Assembly (NCBI GenBank): GCA_016124535.1
Contig: WGNK01000065.1
Coordinates: 1-39,403, forward strand
DNA length: 39,403 bases
Direction of reading: 5' to 3'
Source: Azospirillum sp.
Lineage (GTDB): Bacteria > Pseudomonadota > Alphaproteobacteria > Azospirillales > Azospirillaceae
The notes under the pieces are model-generated. The model ran no database searches. It saw only the letters and a program-made list of their open reading frames with translations, and had not been told where the DNA came from. This document shows positions 31,426 through 38,456 of the stretch, in pieces (position 1 is the first letter of the stretch; the number at the start of each line of letters is the position of its first letter). Both the position numbers and the translations under genes were made by a program.

Positions 31426-32592
31426 TCAGCGGAACAGGTGGGGCACGACCGCGGCCCCCGCCCCGATCAGCCGGTCATCCGCTTCGCGGACGGTCATGCC
31501 GAGGCATTTGTCGCCGACCATCCAGCATTCCAGCACGGCCTCGATCCCGTCCTGTTCGAACAGTTGCGGGCGGGCCAGGTAAACGGTGCCGCCCGGCGTC
31601 GCAGCCGGTCCGGTATCGGCGACTACCGCGCCATGCTCGATCAGCCGGCTGGCGGCGCGGTCGAGACCGAAGAACGAACGTTCCAGAACCGGTACCCCGG
31701 CGGGCAGGCCCGAGCTGGACAGCGTCGCCGCGGTCAGGTTGGGGTGTTCGGGATAGAGTTCCCACAGGGTCGCGAGCAGGCCGTGGTTGGATGCCGGCAT
31801 CCGCCACACCGGGTCGAGAAACACGGTCGGCGCCGTATCGAGGTGATGGCCGAAATCGTCCTCCGCCAGCACCTCCCAGGGATAAAGCTTGAGCAGCCAG
31901 CGCATCTCGGCGTCGTCGAGATCGCGGAAGCGGGCACCATCCCAGCCAATGTCCTGAATCGGGATTACGGTTGCCTGATAGCCGGCCTCGTCGGCCACGG
32001 CGGCCAGATAGGCGAGTTCGCCCTCCAGGGCGGCATCCGGGGTGGAGCAGGTCAGATGGAGCTGGTCGCGGCCACGCAGGCCCCGTGACAGGGTCTGGAA
32101 CCGTTCGACCAGCCCCTCGTGCAAGCCGTTGAATTGATCGGCATCGGGATGGGTGGCCTCCAGCCAGCTCCACTGCACGATCGACGCCTCGAACAGCCCC
32201 GCGGGGCCATCGAAGCAGCACCCGAGCAGCTTCAACGAATCGCTGCCGTCATAGGCGAGGTCAAGACGGCCATAGAGCCCCCCTTGACGCGGGTCGGCGC
32301 GGCCCTGCTGATAGTAGCGCGCCCAGCCGGCCTCGATCAGGTTGGCAACCTTGCGGCTGATCCCGTAGAGCGGCAGCAGCCGGCTTTCGATCGCATGGCG
32401 AACCGCATCGTGGATCAGGCCGCACAAGTCGTCCGCCGCAGCCTCGATACGGTCGATCTCGCCGGCGGTGAACTCATAGCGGGCGGCCTCGCTCCAGCGC
32501 ACCGCGGCCGCCGCCGCGGCCTCGCCATAGCGGTACTTCCGCAGACCGGACTGCCAGTTCTTGCGCGGCGGCGTATCTGCTAGTCTGCGCAT
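31426..32592 (-). CDS. Degenerate paralogue of the YjfC-type ligase, probable pseudoenzyme
   Basis: A 388-residue protein that aligns with the neighbouring YjfC-like protein over its full length: YGRLDLAYDGSDSLKLL, FEASIVQWSWLE, RDLDDAEMRWLLKLYPWEVLAEDDFG, NHGLLATLWELYPEHPNL. Key catalytic stretches are lost, however. LLELNGDTPT of the paralogue is LLGCCFDGPA here, and the ATP-grasp KPLLSREGAN is replaced by LERSFFGLDRAAS; the C-terminal GSW...REDDG is ECW...READD. It may be a regulatory or scaffolding partner of the active ligase, or bind a different ligand. Start ATG 32592 gives MRRLADTPPRKNWQ; it follows the PspA-like gene by 13 bases. Confidence 0.8.
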   Translation of the reverse strand: MRRLADTPPRKNWQSGLRKYRYGEAAAAAAVRWSEAARYEFTAGEIDRIEAAADDLCGLIHDAVRHAIESRLLPLYGISRKVANLIEAGWARYYQQGRADPRQGGLYGRLDLAYDGSDSLKLLGCCFDGPAGLFEASIVQWSWLEATHPDADQFNGLHEGLVERFQTLSRGLRGRDQLHLTCSTPDAALEGELAYLAAVADEAGYQATVIPIQDIGWDGARFRDLDDAEMRWLLKLYPWEVLAEDDFGHHLDTAPTVFLDPVWRMPASNHGLLATLWELYPEHPNLTAATLSSSGLPAGVPVLERSFFGLDRAASRLIEHGAVVADTGPAATPGGTVYLARPQLFEQDGIEAVLECWMVGDKCLGMTVREADDRLIGAGAAVVPHLFR

Positions 32593-32605
32593 CGCCCTGC
32601 CCCGT

Positions 32606-33400
32606 TCACTGCTTGGGCAGCGCCTTGGTGGATGGGCCTTTGAGCGCGGCCAGGCGGTCGGACAGGCCACCGACCCGGCCGGTCCCTTCGACCGCGCGCA
32701 TCGCCTCGGCGATATTGGCGTCGCCGGAGGGCGTGCTCTGGGTCAGGCGGGTTAGCGTGCTGGCCTTGAGATGGGCGGCTTCCGACTTGGCGCGGGCTTC
32801 GTCGGCGCGGCGCTGCATGGCATCGACCGCGACGGTCAGCTTGTTGGTCGAGTTGCCGCGCAAGCCCGCGACCTCGGCGGCACGACGCGCCTTCTCTTCG
32901 GCGCGCTCCTGCTGCATGGTTGCGCGCTGCATGTCGTGGCGCGCACGATCCAGCTTCTGCTTGGCACTGGTCAGATCCTGAGCCTTGATCCGGTAGGCTT
33001 CCTGAGCCTCATCGAGCAGCGCCTTGACCTCGACCACATCCTGGCGCTCCTGCTCGACCTCCGGGGCAAATTCTTCAAGCTGGGTGATCAGCCGGGCCAG
33101 GCTGGCCTCGATGCCGGGCTTGTCGCCGTCGGCGGCGACGTCGAGCTTGCCCTGGAGGTGTTCGGCCGCCGCCAGCATCTGGTTGTAGCGCTTCTCGGCG
33201 GCCTCGGCCTCCCGGACCTCGCGATCATAGTCGGTGCGGATTTTTTGCAAGATGCCGCCGGCCTGATCGAGGTCACGCTCCATCTGGTCGAGCTGGGCCT
33301 GGGTCGCCGAATCCGGGTCGAACTCCACCAGCGCCTGAACAAAGTCGCGGCCGAGCTGCTTGCCCTTCGTGTTGACGAAGGATCTCAGGAAGTTGAGCAT
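32606..33400 (-). CDS. PspA/IM30 family protein (YjfJ-like)
   Basis: A 264-residue, almost wholly helical coiled-coil protein of the phage-shock/Vipp1 superfamily (ESCRT-III related). The N-terminal MLNFLRSFVNTKGKQLGRDFVQALVEFDPDSATQAQLDQM replaces the amphipathic helix of PspA, and the long heptad-rich centre (EREV..AEAAEKRYNQML, AAEHLQGKL, EEFAPEVEQERQDV) is typical. These proteins polymerise on membranes to seal or remodel them. In E. coli YjfJ is encoded beside YjfL (DUF350) and YjfC homologues, as here. It is the second gene of the operon, 83 bases after DUF350. Confidence 0.85.
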   Translation of the reverse strand: MLNFLRSFVNTKGKQLGRDFVQALVEFDPDSATQAQLDQMERDLDQAGGILQKIRTDYDREVREAEAAEKRYNQMLAAAEHLQGKLDVAADGDKPGIEASLARLITQLEEFAPEVEQERQDVVEVKALLDEAQEAYRIKAQDLTSAKQKLDRARHDMQRATMQQERAEEKARRAAEVAGLRGNSTNKLTVAVDAMQRRADEARAKSEAAHLKASTLTRLTQSTPSGDANIAEAMRAVEGTGRVGGLSDRLAALKGPSTKALPKQ

Positions 33401-33483
33401 GTAGAGCGAACCCTCCGGTTATGATTGCTGGCCGCAGATTTTTGGTGTCCGGCCCCGAAATACAAGGGGCGGTGCGGTCCGGT

Positions 33484-33873
33484 TCAGAAACTGACCGCGC
33501 CGGCGTTGATCAGGCCGACGGTGATCGAAATCGCGGCGAGCAGGATGCCGTAGCTTTCCTTGCCGGACTCGATCGCCTCGCGGAACTCCTTGAGGATCAG
33601 GGCGACCACGAAAAACGCCCCCAGCTGAAATGCCAGGGCCACCGCCGCCCACATCGCCATATCGGTCAGGCTGACACTGTGGGAGGCAGTGCTTGCCAGC
33701 ACCAGGCCAAAGCCGATCTGGGTACCGCCCAGGCTGATCGCCGCGGCCTTGTTGCCGTTGCGGATCAGGGTGAATTCGCGATAGGGCGTGATCACCACAT
33801 AAATCGCCGTAAAGACGACGAGCAAGGCGACCGCGGTCCCGACATAGGCGAGGTAGAGAGGCAGATTGCTCAC
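33484..33873 (-). CDS. DUF350 membrane protein (YjfL-like)
   Basis: A 129-residue protein with four membrane segments: LYLAYVGTAVALLVVFTAIYVVI, the ISLGGTQIGFGLVLASTASHS pair, MAMWAAVALAFQLGAFFVVALIL and YGILLAAISITVGLINAGAVSF. The motif NGNKAAAISLGGTQIGF matches DUF350/YjfL. The family often has two such repeats and accompanies PspA-type genes. GTG 33873 is chosen because AGGAG lies 12 nt upstream and the family begins there. The frame stays open to 34248, but that extension crosses a strong terminator (34087-34121) and shows no family similarity. It is the first gene of the operon, so its promoter lies in 33874-34086. Confidence 0.8.
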   Translation of the reverse strand: MSNLPLYLAYVGTAVALLVVFTAIYVVITPYREFTLIRNGNKAAAISLGGTQIGFGLVLASTASHSVSLTDMAMWAAVALAFQLGAFFVVALILKEFREAIESGKESYGILLAAISITVGLINAGAVSF

Positions 33874-34086
33874 CGGATCGGTCTCCTGACGGGCAATAGG
33901 CCGCCTTTGGTCCGGCGGCCGCTGGATCTCGGCTCCCCTTCGACGGTGCGAAGGAGCGGCGGCAGCGCTCCCGGCCGCCGCCATGGTCGACGTCATATTG
34001 GCGGCGCCGCCCCGGAATGCCAAGCTAATGTTTGATGGCCGGCCGGGTGTGCAAGGCGGGAAGACAGCGGATTCCGGCAACCAAAC

Positions 34087-34121
34087 AAAAAAACCCCTCC
34101 TCCGCAAAACGGAAGAGGGGT
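34087..34121 (-). terminator. Strong intrinsic terminator on the minus strand
   Basis: A 12-bp stem with one mismatch (ACCCCTCTTCCG with CGGAGGAGGGGT on the minus strand, 5-base loop) is followed by TTTTTTTGTTT. It insulates the DUF350-PspA operon from transcription arriving from the Mu-like segment. No host gene upstream of it remains, so its original transcript is unknown. Confidence 0.8.
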
Positions 34122-34617
34122 GAGGCAAGGGGAGAACCTTCAGCAGAAAGAGCCAAAGCAGTAAGCCCAAAGACCAAAAAACACCGCATCCCAAGACGGT
34201 TTGGCCTGCAGGCTCACCTGTCATTACCAAAAGCAATCCCTGGGCCAATTTCAGGATTGGCCAGATCGGGCGGATTCAGTGATCCTGACTGGAGTCCCGG
34301 ACGTGATTTTTCGCGTGCAGCCGCAGAATGCGATGCAGAGTGCGGCAGCCAGGGGGGCTGCATCCGGGCTGAGAAAACCTTGAGGGGTATCACTCATTCT
34401 GCGACGGCAGTTCACATTGATTGCCATGCAATAGCAAGAGGTTAAACAAAAATTGGGTTTCGGCAGAATGAGCAGGGTCGAGCAAAAATCGGCAAGAAAT
34501 GAGAAGAAAGCAGGTTGGATTGAGCGAGTCCTGCGCGTTTTTGCGACGGCCTTTGCCGCCGGCTGCGAGGCTTGCCCTCGGTTGCCGAGGCGGTCATAGT
34601 TTCGGCTGTGGCCGCGA

Positions 34618-34703
34618 TGACAACCGGGAAATTCGCACGTCCGGTTGGGTAATCCCGCCCTGGCAGCGGGCATACTCTTACGGGGAAGGTGGCGTACCCC
34701 CTT
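34618..34703 (+). repeat. 86-bp repeat, copy 1
   Basis: 86 bp matching the reverse complement of 37577-37662 with one mismatch (C34638 against G). Contains the hairpin CCCGC-CCTGGCA-GCGGG. Lies 133 bases beyond the end of the capsid gene of the Mu-like remnant. Confidence 0.85.
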
Positions 34704-34835
34704 CGCGGTCACACATTGGTCCGAGCTGTGCGGGCACACGGAAAATCCCTCCGGCCATCCTACAGCCGGGAGATTCACCGTGTCGCACCTGCCCGGCAGC
34801 CGAACCATCACGCCACCTTTGGGCGCGCCAACGTC

Positions 34836-35735
34836 CTACAGCCGCTGGGCCACGATCAGTTCGGCGCTGCCGGCCCAGACGTTGGAGACGGCAACGCTGC
34901 CGTCATTGACCAATTGGGCATTGACGATTCGCCGGCCGTCGCCTTCCAGCTCAGAGGGGACAACCAGGGTGGTCGCCATGGCGCCGAGCTTGCGCCCGCC
35001 GTCGCCGCGTAGTGCTGCCATCGCAGCGCGCGCCGCCTCGTAGTTGGCGATGGTCAGATCGGCCTTGGAGCCGAACGCCAATTGCCACAAGCCCAACCCG
35101 GCATTGCCGCGGGCGCGCACGCCATACAGGTGCTTGTCAGCCATGAAGACGTTGTAATCGTCCGGGCGGTCGAAGCTCTGCAGCTCGTATTTGGTGCGGG
35201 CCTGCCAGATCAGCGGCCGGAACGGCCGGCTGCCGTCGATCAGGAACCAGGCAGACCCGGCACCGGTCTGGATGTTGCTCGCCGTGGTCGCTTCGCCGCT
35301 GGCGTCGAAGCTCGGGTGATCGGCCGCGAAGAACGCCTTGCCATCATAGCCGGTCGCAGTAAAACCGCTGCCCAGCAAGTCGCAGACCAGTTCGTCGGGA
35401 TGTTGGGCGGCATGGGCGCCCATCTCTTGGAACAGCGGCGCGAACACGCCATAGCTGTCGTCTTCGATGTCCTCGCGCGGAACCTCGATCGTCGACTCGA
35501 ACCTGCGGTTCTTGACCGCGTAGCCATAGGCGATCAACTGGTTGACGACACGATCGCCGACCCATTCCCGCATCTTCGGGAACTGCCCGAGCCAGGCATA
35601 GGTTTCTTCGCGGGCGGTCGAAGGGACTTCCATCGCGATCTTCGGATAGACGGTCGGCGCCCCGGCGAAACCCTTGTTGAAGGCGGTCTTGAAGCCGCCG
35701 AAGATGTTCGCGAGCGAACTGTTGTTGACCAGCAT
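34836..35735 (-). CDS. Mu gpT-like major capsid protein
   Basis: A 299-residue capsid protein of the Mu-like head family. The N-terminal MLVNNSSLANIFGGFKTAFNKGFAGA, the TAREETYAWLGQFPKMREWVGDR segment, FESTIEVPREDIEDDSYGVF, DGKAFFAADHP and MATTLVVPSELE are the signature regions of gpT-type capsids. Length is normal (about 300), and the frame is intact. It starts 3 bases after the stop of the I/Z gene, as in Mu. In an otherwise gutted prophage an intact capsid gene may simply be recent decay, or may have been kept for use by another element. Confidence 0.9.
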   Translation of the reverse strand: MLVNNSSLANIFGGFKTAFNKGFAGAPTVYPKIAMEVPSTAREETYAWLGQFPKMREWVGDRVVNQLIAYGYAVKNRRFESTIEVPREDIEDDSYGVFAPLFQEMGAHAAQHPDELVCDLLGSGFTATGYDGKAFFAADHPSFDASGEATTASNIQTGAGSAWFLIDGSRPFRPLIWQARTKYELQSFDRPDDYNVFMADKHLYGVRARGNAGLGLWQLAFGSKADLTIANYEAARAAMAALRGDGGRKLGAMATTLVVPSELEGDGRRIVNAQLVNDGSVAVSNVWAGSAELIVAQRL

Positions 35736-35738
35736 GGT

Positions 35739-36737
35739 TCAGGCTCCCAGGGTCTTGGCGTAGTCGGCCGGGTCGATCCCCATGGCCGTACAGATGGCGC
35801 GTTGGTCGTCGGATAGCCCGCCGCCGGTTCCTTGACCGACCCCAGGCGGAACGCCCGGAAGGCACACCCGGCCAAGGTCCGCAAACATCCGGCCGGTGCA
35901 CTTGACGAAGGCATCGAAGGCCGGCTTGTTGACCGTGCACAGGGCAACGCCCCAATCCTTGAGGGCGGGCGGCAGCCGGCCGCCGGTGATCTCGGCATTG
36001 ACCGCGATCTCGGCGGCTTGCGCGGTGACGCCCTGGTGAACCCGGTTCAACTCGGCAACCACCCGCTCGAATTCCCCGAGCGGCACATATTTCGCCGGGT
36101 CGGGGGCGGCCGGGTCGGGCCGGCTACTCTGCTGCGTGGTTGCTGAAAACACTTCCTGTACCTTTGCGAGGACCGCCGCGTCGTCGGCTCCGGGCGTCAG
36201 CCCCAACAGCTTGCGAAGTTCGGCCGAAAAATTGGTATCGTTCATGGTCACTCCTTCCGCGCTGGCCAGCGCGGTCAAGTCGAGATTGGGGGTGTTGGTC
36301 AACCCGGCCCGCAACAGTGCTGCGATCGTGCCGTTGCGGCAGTGGCTGAAAACCGGGCTGAGGTAGCGGTATTCCTTGGCCGCAAGGTGAGCGGCTGCCC
36401 GCTTGGTCCATGACACCAGGCCCCAGATGCCATCGGCGCGGGCCTGCAGGCCCTTGATCCAGCCGGCGGCAACCGCGGGCATGCCGAGCTGGGCGGCCCG
36501 GTCGATGGCGTGATCGTAATCCACCGCCAATTGGGTCTTGCCGGCCCGCCGCCGCGTCGCCTCGATCACCGCCGCCGCGTCGGCAAGATGGTAGGGTCCG
36601 CGGCCGTCGCGACCGGTCACCGTGCCAGCCGGCAACAGGTGAACCCACTGTTCACCGTTGGCGTCCGGGGTTTCCGGTGCCGCCGACGCCAGTGCTACCG
36701 CATGGCAGGCGATCGTCGAGCTCGACCGGCCGATCAT
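35739..36737 (-). CDS. Mu gpI-like prohead protease with nested scaffold gene (gpZ-like)
   Basis: A 332-residue protein. The N-terminal half is protease: EWVHLLPAGTVTGRDGRGPYHL-type start (here GEQWVHLLPAGTVTGRDGRG), TQLAVDYDHAIDRA, AAGWIKGLQARADGIWG, VSWTKRAAAHLAAKEYRYLSPVF. The C-terminal half is the scaffold. An internal in-frame ATG at 36245 with GAAGGAG 8 nt upstream opens a 168-residue product starting MNDTNFSAELRKLLGLTP, the equivalent of Mu gpZ. The main start ATG 36737 is the first fitting the family; the longer frame upstream is unlike protein. It overlaps nothing upstream because a deletion scar replaces the preceding late genes. Confidence 0.88.
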   Translation of the reverse strand: MIGRSSSTIACHAVALASAAPETPDANGEQWVHLLPAGTVTGRDGRGPYHLADAAAVIEATRRRAGKTQLAVDYDHAIDRAAQLGMPAVAAGWIKGLQARADGIWGLVSWTKRAAAHLAAKEYRYLSPVFSHCRNGTIAALLRAGLTNTPNLDLTALASAEGVTMNDTNFSAELRKLLGLTPGADDAAVLAKVQEVFSATTQQSSRPDPAAPDPAKYVPLGEFERVVAELNRVHQGVTAQAAEIAVNAEITGGRLPPALKDWGVALCTVNKPAFDAFVKCTGRMFADLGRVCLPGVPPGVGQGTGGGLSDDQRAICTAMGIDPADYAKTLGA

Positions 36738-37003
36738 GGCGCCGACCCCACCCGTTCGGGAGGGCCGTTCTTCCGGCCGCTGAGTGGCCTCGGTCTCGGG
36801 GGGCTCCGAAAGTGCCGGCCGAAAGCCGGAGGCGATTCCTACCCCCTTCAAACGGGGGTCAAATCGACGGTTCCGCTGCGGCGATGCCTTGCACCGGCCT
36901 TCGGCGAAGCGAAGCGCTTGCGAAAGGGCCGTCGCGGAGCCTGCCCGGCCGTTGTATCGTACGACACAGCGCGGGCCGGCCGGCCCAAGGTTGGCGGCCC
37001 GGA

Positions 37004-37366
37004 TCATCGTGCCGGCTCCGGCCGGACGGAAGCCCGGACCATCTCGACATAGCGGGCCGAACAATTGGCCAAGCTGGCGACTTGATTGGTTGGTCCGCTC
37101 ATTTCAAGAATCAACTGCTTCTTGGAAACTTGCGGTAGCTGTGGGATGTAGATTTTCTCGCCGCCGCGAAACGCCGCGATCTGGCGCGCCGCCTTGAAGC
37201 CGACCGCCTGAGTCAGAGGCGACTTTGCAGTCGGTCGCTTCGGTATTGCCCGACGCTGTCCGCCCCACGCCTTACCGAGTGCCCACGCCGTTTCGATCGA
37301 AGCAGCTTCGGCCAAATGGCGAAGGAGTGGCGGGAATGCCTGAAGTATTTTGTCGCGGTCGTTCAT
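37004..37366 (-). CDS. mor: Mor-family middle-operon activator-like protein
   Basis: A 120-residue DNA-binding protein. LLRHLAEAASIETAWALGKAWGGQRRAIPKR and AFRGGEKIYIPQLPQ follow the Mor/C dimerisation region (helix, then strand with GG.xIYIP), and the C-terminal TNQVASLANCSARYVEMVRAS is the helix-turn-helix. In Mu, Mor activates the middle promoter. Start ATG 37366 is preceded by two adjacent palindromes (37387-37418). No gene it would activate remains downstream except the I/Z-T pair across the scar. The ribosome binding site is weak, and a TATTAT box close to the start hints at a short leader. Confidence 0.68.
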   Translation of the reverse strand: MNDRDKILQAFPPLLRHLAEAASIETAWALGKAWGGQRRAIPKRPTAKSPLTQAVGFKAARQIAAFRGGEKIYIPQLPQVSKKQLILEMSGPTNQVASLANCSARYVEMVRASVRPEPAR

Positions 37367-37386
37367 AACCGCGATGATAATAGGGA

Positions 37387-37418
37387 CCGAACAACTTCGG
37401 CGGACCGAAGCACTTCGG
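37387..37418 (-). promoter_or_regulatory. Two adjacent palindromes upstream of mor
   Basis: CCGAACAACTTCGG (37387-37400) and CCGAAGCACTTCGG (37405-37418) share 5-bp arms CCGAA/TTCGG and are spaced 18 bp centre to centre, so on nearly opposite helix faces. They lie 21-52 bases before the mor start codon, the position of a repressor or activator site. Confidence 0.6.
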
Positions 37419-37576
37419 CCCGAGACTACGGAAATTTGGAATGATTGTTGCTTGGGGCGTGGCGCTCTGGCGTTCGGGACGCTCTGGCGCTCTACCGGCC
37501 GGGGTCGACACCAACACCTTATATATAGGCGCGTGGGCGGCGGCAAGATTGCCGACGGCCGCGAACCGCGCCCATC

Positions 37577-37662
37577 AAGGGGGTACGCCACCTTCCCCGT
37601 AAGAGTATGCCCGCTGCCAGGGCGGGATTACCCAACCGGACCTGCGAATTTCCCGGTTGTCA
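37577..37662 (-). repeat. 86-bp repeat, copy 2 (inverted relative to copy 1)
   Basis: Reverse complement of 34618-34703 with one mismatch. Lies between mor and gemA. The two copies flank the mor-I-T segment as inverted repeats. Confidence 0.85.
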
Positions 37663-37783
37663 GGATGGGCGCGGCGGCAGTGATCATAGCCGAAGCGAGC
37701 CGCAGGAACCAAGCGGCCGCCCGAGCCCCAAAAGGAGCCGGACGGCCGCGAACGGTTCGACCAGGCGGAGACGGTTGCCGCCG

Positions 37784-38227
37784 TCACGCGGCCGGCGCCG
37801 AAGCCGTTGCGGTTTTCTCCGCCTGACGTTTGTTCATCGCGACCAGGGCGGTAATCACCTTGGGCGCCAGCGCGTCGGTGACGAAACGGATCGAACTGAC
37901 CTTGAACCGCTTTTCCAGCCACTTGCCGAGCGAGGCATCGGTGCCCTGGTCTGCGGTGAAGCCGGCCCACAGCTTGCGGATTTTGGCGACTTCCCCGGCC
38001 GTCGCCATGCCCTCGCGATGATCGCCGAAGGCACGTCGGTTCGCCGTGCTCTGGAACCCCAACGCGCTGAACCGGTCCAGCACGGCCTTGAACCCCTTCA
38101 TGTCCAAGTCCCGGCTGCTCTCGACCCCGCCGAACATCCGCAGAATTGCCCGGTAGTCGTCATCCGCAAGGCCAAGCCGGCGCTTGGCCGCCTGGATCAA
38201 CCGGATTTTATCCGAAGTAATGGCCAT
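37784..38227 (-). CDS. gemA: GemA (DUF1018) regulatory protein of Mu-like phage
   Basis: A 147-residue protein. KIRLIQAAKRRLGLADDDYRAILRMFGGVESSRDLDMKGFKAVLDRFSALGF is the GemA/gp16 signature, followed by AKIRKLWAGFTADQGTDASLGKWLEKRFKVSSIRFVTDALAPKVITAL. Mu GemA changes host DNA supercoiling-related gene expression; its role in Mu-like phages is not well settled. Full length. The start ATG is one base after the stop of the preceding small gene, typical of the early Mu operon. Confidence 0.9.
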   Translation of the reverse strand: MAITSDKIRLIQAAKRRLGLADDDYRAILRMFGGVESSRDLDMKGFKAVLDRFSALGFQSTANRRAFGDHREGMATAGEVAKIRKLWAGFTADQGTDASLGKWLEKRFKVSSIRFVTDALAPKVITALVAMNKRQAEKTATASAPAA

Positions 38228-38228
38228 C

Positions 38229-38456
38229 TCAGACCTTCCTTTCCTGCGACCGATGATCGATTTTTTCTGGCCTTTTCAAGTTAACGATGAGTTCATTTTC
38301 GACCTTATCCATGTAATCGTGGACACATTCGACCAACGACGAAAGCTCGGTGTTATTCTGCAACAACATATCGGCTATGGCCTTCAGTCCAAGTCTTGCC
38401 CGGTTGAACTTGCAGACGATGTCATCCGCAATCTCCCCTTCGATTTGCAGGATCAT
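38229..38456 (-). CDS. Small Mu-like early protein of unknown function
   Basis: A 75-residue helical, acidic-to-basic protein (MILQIEGEIADDIVCKFNRARLGLKAIADMLLQNN, then HDYMDKVENELIVNLKRP). The start overlaps the stop of the B-like gene by 4 bases and its stop is one base from the gemA start, so it is part of the early operon. I do not recognise the family. Confidence 0.6.
   Translation of the reverse strand: MILQIEGEIADDIVCKFNRARLGLKAIADMLLQNNTELSSLVECVHDYMDKVENELIVNLKRPEKIDHRSQERKV

Larger units (their letters stand above)
33874..34835. other. Gene-free region between the yjf-like operon and the Mu-like remnant
   Basis: No convincing gene. It contains the promoter region of the DUF350 operon (just above 33873), a strong minus-strand terminator (34087-34121), an AT-richer stretch at 34380-34500 and one copy of the 86-bp repeat (34618-34703). 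The left boundary of the Mu-like segment must lie somewhere here; no clear TGT/CA-type phage end is recognisable. Confidence 0.55.
37367..37783. other. Region between mor and gemA: operator dyads and repeat copy 2
   Basis: 417 bases with no coding frame that I trust. Contains the mor promoter region with its tandem dyads (37387-37418), a TATATATA-rich spot near 37519, and the 86-bp repeat copy 2 (37577-37662). Intact Mu-like phages often have small genes here; they are missing or unrecognisable. Confidence 0.5.

Noticed and set aside
33874..34248. N-terminal extension of the DUF350 protein up to 34248
   Set aside because: It would read through a strong minus-strand terminator and a Pro/Arg-rich stretch without family similarity; GTG 33873 has an AGGAG site and matches the family N-terminus.
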